A stretch of 64,000 bases of DNA from Pyrocephalus nanus (Eukaryota > Chordata > Aves > Passeriformes > Tyrannidae): NCBI GenBank assembly GCA_038380795.1, contig CM076268.1, positions 28,715,501 through 28,779,500 on the forward strand, given 5' to 3'. A model generated the notes under the pieces. That model was given only the letters and a program-made list of their open reading frames with translations, had not been told where the DNA came from and did no database searches. The position numbers and the translations under genes are program-made. Shown one piece after another: positions 59,064-64,000 of this stretch (position 1 is its first letter; each line of letters starts with the position of its first letter).

Positions 59064-59277
59064 CCCTCCTTCAGTAAAGTATTTAAGCATGTGTGTGAGA
59101 CCTCTAGAAAGCAGCTGCTTTATGCACAGGCTGAAGTGCTTAGCTGATTAACGATGCAGTTAAAATGCACGTCTCAAATTAAATATGTGCCTAATTTTAA
59201 GCAGGTGAGTGAGCTTGCCAACCTCCCCGGGACTATTCAGTTGCTTTGACTGTCTTGAGTGCTTTGCTGCACCAGGG
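59064..59277. repeat. Decayed palindromic (MITE-like) amniote repeat, about 214 bp
   Basis: The ends form terminal inverted repeats. The left 24 bases start CCCTCCTTCAGTAAAG (59064-59087) and the right 24 end GTGCTTTGCTGCACCAGGG (59254-59277); by eye 17 of 24 positions pair, and four of the seven mismatches are C/T differences. Inside are TTTAAGCATGTG, TTTAAGCAGGTGAGTGAG and GGGACTATTCA. They resemble a palindromic repeat widespread in reptile and bird genomes whose arms read CAGCAAAGCACTTAAGCA and whose centre reads GGGACTACTCA. It has no coding capacity. The family recollection is from memory; the inverted ends are seen directly. Confidence 0.62.
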
Positions 59278-59581
59278 TCTATTCTGTAAAAGTAGGGATC
59301 TATGATGGATCTGTCACTGTCTTAGTTATTTTTTTATATAAAAGTTAGCAAGTCATAGCTTGAGCCTATCAGGCTTGACAGGGAGCTGTTAAATCCTTCA
59401 TGTGATAGAGGTTTGGTTTTAGATTATTTAAGCAAATCACCAGGTTCTCCTTGAACATAAACAATGTTTCTATCCCCATGACTTTCATTTTTCAAAGTAA
59501 ATGGAGAATGTATGTTTTTCATATCCTGTCTCCTGTTTTATATTTGTATCTTCCTTTTGACAGATCAAAGCATTCACTTTC

Positions 59582-59622
59582 TATATAATATATATTCACC
59601 ACACACATGCATATATATATAT
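59582..59622. repeat. TA-rich low-complexity stretch
   Basis: TATATAATATATATTC, then a CA-rich gap (ACCACACACATG) and a CATATATATATATATGTG run. These are alternating purine-pyrimidine simple repeats. Confidence 0.8.
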
Positions 59623-59665
59623 ATGTGCAGTTACTCACAGAAGAAGTGAGAAATATAATTTCCAT

Positions 59666-59723
59666 GTGATGTAAATGAGCATAAGCTGAAAGCTCTCACA
59701 GAGCTGTGCTTATTTACACCACC
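59666..59723. repeat. Palindromic repeat relic, about 58 bp core
   Basis: The left arm GTGATGTAAATGAGCATAAG plus CT (59666-59687) and the right arm AGCTGTGCTTATTTACACC plus ACC (59702-59723) are near-perfect reverse complements. A further perfect inner hairpin AGCTCT-CAC-AGAGCT is at 59691-59705. The right flank, ACCTGCAGATTTGACCCTT, resembles the end of a common amniote palindromic repeat (GATTTACACCAGCTGAGGAT followed by CTGGCCC). The assignment to that family is inference. Confidence 0.6.
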
Positions 59724-60372
59724 TGCAGATTTGACCCTTCACTTTTAATATCTGGCAAGTTGAAATAGAAAAACTGAAGAAACTCCTGAAAACTTTGAAG
59801 ACCAAACTGTGCCCTTGATTTTCAAATGGAACTTCCCCTGACTAAACATAAAAAAGGGACTAATGTATGATCTCAAATATTCTAGCTCCTCTGGGATGTT
59901 TACATTGCAAAGGTGATTGTACATGAAACGTACCTTCCTTTTGTCGTGCTCTTTTGATGATGAACTTTCACAAAGCTGACATCTGTGGCACAGCACTTGT
60001 AGTGTGTCTTGTTCTATCAATCCATTAGTTTAGAAATTACTTTATTTTCTTACAAAAATGTGACTCAGTTTCTTCTATTTGCTTGCAATCCACGGGCAAT
60101 CTGCTTTCAATCTGAAGAATGCATTGCTCTTACTTCTTAGTATGCCATGTTTTCCTATTGCAGTGGAGAAAAAGAGTAATTGTGCTTTCTAATTCCAGAG
60201 TTGAAACTCAGTAGAACATTCTTATGCTGAGTTACTACATGTGTGCAATACTTGTCTTGCAAAGTAATATTCCCAGTATCTGCCTTGCTTTGATAACCAT
60301 TGCTGCACTGTAGAGGAAATCTCAGCGAAACAACTCCCTTTTTCTCAGTCTGCTGATAGAATAAAACACCTA

Positions 60373-60446
60373 AACCTGGGTTCTCACCTGTGTAAATCCC
60401 TCCAGTGAGTGGGTCAAGCTTACTGAGTTTCAGCAGGTGAAGGTTT
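60373..60446. repeat. Possible palindromic repeat relic
   Basis: AACCTGGGTTCTCACCTG (60373-60390) faces CAGGTGAAGGTTT (60434-60446). The reverse complement of the right arm, AAACCTTCACCTG, aligns to the left arm with two small gaps. TGTGTAAATCC in between resembles arms of the same class of amniote palindromes. This is the weakest of the three. Confidence 0.38.
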
Positions 60447-61195
60447 GGATCTTAATATTGAACTTGAAAGCACTGCTTTCCATGACTTGTATTCAACAAA
60501 AGCTCTGAAAAGGGAAAAATTCTGAGAGTCTCAAAAATTAACTAGAAAGAGGAACATTTATTAAAATTTTGAGCACGTAACATGGATTAGAGCTTAAACT
60601 GTGTGCTAAAATTGCTTAGAGAAAAAATTTCTTCCTCAAGTCTGTTCAAATTTAGGTATAGCTCTCCTTTAAGATAGGCTTAAAGCTGTTGAGTTGGTGA
60701 CAAGTGGAGCATTGAGAGAAAATCATGTTAGTGGGGCAATACAGCAATTACAGTGCTCAGACCTTGTTTTATTTTGCTTTATTGACTTGAACTTACATTA
60801 TGAGCAGCTAAAGAATGACATAAATGTAAACACAACACATTTGGGGGACCCTGTTGGAAATTTCCTAAAGAATTCACATCCTTTGGCAACCCTGGGGAAT
60901 GCAAGGAGAAAGTCTGAAGAAAACTCTGAAGAGAAGCAAAATTAAAGGTAAAAACAAACGTGGTGAAGGGGGAGGGAGAAAAGGGTGGTTACAACTCATG
61001 TTTAGCAAAGCTGTATTACTTGTATGAGAAGCCTCAATTCCATCATACAAGCAGTTGCCTCAGCTAATTATTATTTTCCTTAATTTTTAGGAAACAAATA
61101 AAAACAGCATTTGTTCTACCAGAAACAGTTGTTATATTATTTAAGAGTTGGAATAATTTCTTTGGTGATTCCTGTTTTTTGGCTTGATTGTGACT

Positions 61196-61315
61196 CAGCT
61201 GGGGAAAATCAGCTTCAATCAGTGGTTTGCACCCAAACCAGCTGTGGGCTGCTGGCTGGGAGATGCTCCCAAGGGCTGTTCAGGTCTGCAGCTGGGAAAA
61301 ATCAGCCTCGATCAG
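61196..61315 (+). repeat. Dispersed direct repeat pair, about 27 bases, 93 bp apart
   Basis: CAGCTGGGGAAAATCAGCTT plus CAATCAG (61196-61222) recurs as CAGCTGGGAAAAATCAGCCT plus CGATCAG (61289-61315), differing at only three positions. The region between the copies is unrelated. The origin is unknown; it is probably a local duplication. Confidence 0.85.
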
Positions 61316-64000
61316 CTACCCATAAACCTCTCACTTCTCAGGGTTTGGGTCAGAGTCCTGGCTTAGCAGTACTGGCTGCACGTGTCTCTGAATTCCTGGA
61401 TAAGGACACTGCTTTGCTGGTGTTCAGATCGGTGGGAAGTAGAACAGAAATGTGGCTTCTTCAGGCTTGCAAGGTAACCAATAACAGAAGCAAATAATGT
61501 GTAAGGTTTCTGATTTTACTGAGTTTTATTTTCTCCTAAATTTACTGGCAGCCTTATTAGAGGAATTTTTTAACGTTTTGTTTTTCATTGTGCACTTACA
61601 AAGTACTACTTAACTAACTTCCTTTTATCCCCGCTAAAACTGATATTAGATAGCTTGATTAGAAATCTATTACTGATGGTCGTAACTTCAGGTCATGTTG
61701 TAAGGGAGCACCACCGTGAGAGAGTTGTTTTGTCTTTTTAAAATTTCTTTTTTTCTTTTGTAACTCTTTGGAAGAAGACTCATCTTTCAGTAACTGGTTC
61801 TGTTGTTGGAGTTACAAAGTTTTGTAGTTATGAGGGTGTCAGAGTTTCTGTCTGTTTTGGTCTCTATCACGTGAGATGGGGGATAAGTGCTCACAATCAC
61901 AGATATACATAGACATGGAAATTAGCAGGCTAAGGACAAAACTTGAACAAAAAAGGGGAAAAAAAAGCCTCTGCACATTTTGCCAAAGTTTTGAGTGCTT
62001 GGATAGCTGGATGGGACAGAATCTGATTTCTGAATCATATGCTACATGTGAAGGTACTGTAGGTATCTTCTGAAACATTTCTAGGTGAAAACCACAAATC
62101 ACAGCTCAAAATTCCCCCAGTTGTTTTCAAGAGGGTTTTTTATTATTCTTCTTAATAATTGTTTTGTTGTAATGTTATAACTGGAGGTGTATGAGAGGGG
62201 ATGTGGAACCTGAGATTTTACAAGAGCTGCTTTTAGACTCGCATTCTGAAAGTCACTCACTCATTAAAGGAAATATCTTGGAGATATTTCTTTACTTAAA
62301 TATTTTTCTTATTTTCTTTCCCTCTTGTAAAATGTATGCATTTGTTTTCTGATTAAATTGTTTTCAAAGTGGTTAAGCAGAACCCAGCACTGCAGGTGAG
62401 AAGTGCAGCTTAAAGAACAAAAGACTGTGCAACCATGACAATGAACTGCAAAGAACAGAGATCCCAGATTTATGTAGCTTTTTCTATGTATCAGCAGAAA
62501 AAGATTTGATTTCTGTTTAATGTGGGTTTTTATGTGATTTATATTGGATCAATCCTGTCAAGTTAAATACCTGCCAGAAGCAAAATACTCCAGCCCACCA
62601 AAGTGCTGAAATGCATATTTGCCAATAAATCCAAGCAGACACTGGAAAGTTTCCCTGTCTTATGTAGAGAAAGCATCATTTCAGTCTGCTGAAATTAGTA
62701 TACTTATAGGTTAAAGATTTAAAGAACTTGAGCATGGAGTAGCACTGTTCTGTGCCCAGGGCTTGTGGTGTAGCATCCCACAGCCATCAGCAGCCTTAGA
62801 GGGAAGTGGGCATGAAATTAGGTTTGGAAGCTATTGCTTCATCTTGAGACAGAGAGTCCTCACCCATAAATAAATCTGAGATGACTCTAGGTGAAAAATC
62901 ACTTGCAGTTGCAGACTCTTTTTCATTTGGGAACATTAGCAAGGATTTCAGAGGAGTGAGCTCGGTCCTGGTTGCTGCCCATTGCCCCAATAAGAAGGGA
63001 CAGGAGTGTCCTGTCCTGGGTGAGGAGTGCAACGTGTCCATGAGGGCTGTGGTTTTTGCCTCCCTATAAGGGTGCTGCTTTCCAGTGTTGGTTTTGATGC
63101 TGCTGCTGGGCAGATAATATGTCAGAGGAAACCTATGAGAAGTGCCAGGTGTAGGCTGCTACAACATTTAAAAGTGTTGAAATTTAGTAGTTCCCGCATA
63201 TCAGCTGACATGTTCAGGAAAACATAATGCCAAGTTTTGCTTGATTCTAAAGGCAGTTTGAATGATGGTGGGAAACCCTTTTTTGTAAGGGTGCTTTGTT
63301 CAACTTGCAGTATAGCATACATTCATGTGGCAGTAGAGCCCACAGCTCAGCACACACCTTGTGGGGACCCTGAGGTGGTAGCAAAGTGAGTGTGGAGTGA
63401 GGTGGCATTTGGCAGAATTCGCTGCAAGCTTCCCAGAGAGCTCCTGCCAGCTGCTGCGGGAGCAGAGGAGAGCTTGGGAACCCCACAGCAGCACTGGCAC
63501 GGGGAGCTGCTGGGGAAGGGGAATTTGAGGCAACCCTGGAGAGCAGGGGGAGTATCTGGGAGGCTGCAGGTCTCCAGAGAGGAGTGCTGATGGTGTAGGT
63601 GAGGTGGGAAATACCCATTGATAGGGGCTGGTGAGGCCTGGAAATGGAGAAAATGCTGTATCAGAGTATGAACGCACCCCAGGCTATGGACTGTGGAACG
63701 TGGAGGTTGTTGGATGATGCTGTCATTATTTACATAGAGCTTTCCTAAAATTCACATGTTGCTAAATGGGAAAACTCAAGTCAGACTGGTCCTGGCACAT
63801 GGAGAGAAGAAATAGTGATTGTATTGGGCTGTGCAGATCGTATTGGGCCGTGACTGGCTGTTTCAAGTCCGTTCTGTTTGATTTCCCTTCCTGTTCTGTG
63901 TCTGTAGGTCGGCTCACACATCTTTCTGGGCTGTGATTACTTGTGCAACATTTACCCAGCTCTTTGACAGGGGGAATGTGCTTTTACAACACAAGAACAG

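Larger units (their letters stand above)
58201..64000. other. Downstream flank of GRID1, no gene seen
   Basis: No exon, RNA gene or promoter can be supported here. Open frames reach at most 128 codons (61111-61497 plus, 63247-63677 minus on two frames) and contain no recognisable domain. Three palindromic repeat relics (59064-59277, 59666-59723, 60373-60446), a TA-rich stretch at 59582-59622 and a short direct repeat (61196-61315) are present. A GC-richer patch lies at about 63360-63640. In mammals GRID1 is followed by a large gene-poor interval, which agrees with this picture. Confidence 0.75.

Noticed and set aside
61111..61497. 128-codon open frame downstream of GRID1
   Set aside because: It contains the direct repeat pair and no recognisable domain; overlapping frames are also open.
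63247..63677. Two overlapping minus-strand frames of 123-125 codons rich in Pro/Ser/Leu
   Set aside because: Both are open together with a plus-strand frame in a GC-rich patch, which is typical of composition, not coding.

Overview
The window is vertebrate nuclear DNA, most likely from a bird. It carries the 3' part of one multi-exon gene, GRID1 (ionotropic glutamate receptor delta-1, GluD1), on the + strand, followed by its 3' UTR and gene-poor flanking DNA. The gene is identified by eight short coding blocks bounded by AG...GT splice sites. They join in frame without a gap into 598 codons plus a stop. The translations follow GRID1 rather than its paralogue GRID2, for example [37 protein letters not shown] and a C-terminal HGTSI. 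A bird is suggested by a CR1 LINE 3' end with avian-type sequence at 39894-39999 and by the very low density of interspersed repeats. The species cannot be told from this window.

Layout: 1-2892 is intron upstream of the first visible exon. Coding exons lie at 2893-2994 and 4536-4733 (start of the S1 ligand-binding lobe), 6730-7054 (end of S1, M1, first half of the pore loop), 8456-8594 (end of the pore segment, M3 with the SYTANLAAF gate motif), 28786-28981 and 37352-37518 (S2 lobe), 38570-38810 (end of S2, M4) and 56069-56497 (cytoplasmic tail, PDZ ligand, stop). The introns between them are 1541, 1996, 1401, 20191, 8370, 1051 and 17258 bp. By analogy with mammalian GRID1 these should be the last eight coding exons. 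The N-terminal cerebellin-binding domain and the promoter lie upstream of the window.

After the stop, a first polyadenylation signal sits at 56739-56744, with further candidates at 57054 and 58105. From about 58.2 kb to the end I see no gene. That region holds several decayed palindromic repeats of a type familiar from amniote genomes. The introns contain microsatellites, an old minus-strand CR1 fragment, a MIR-like SINE and small tandem duplications.

I found no operon, CRISPR array, tRNA, rRNA, viral element or second protein-coding gene. Apart from the GRID1 exons, the open reading frames look like chance ORFs in AT-rich intron DNA. The most testable new idea is a possible short GluD1 isoform: the donor after the M4 exon is very weak (GTCCAT), and reading into the intron gives a nine-residue tail, a stop, and two AATAAA signals, the second followed by a GU-rich element.
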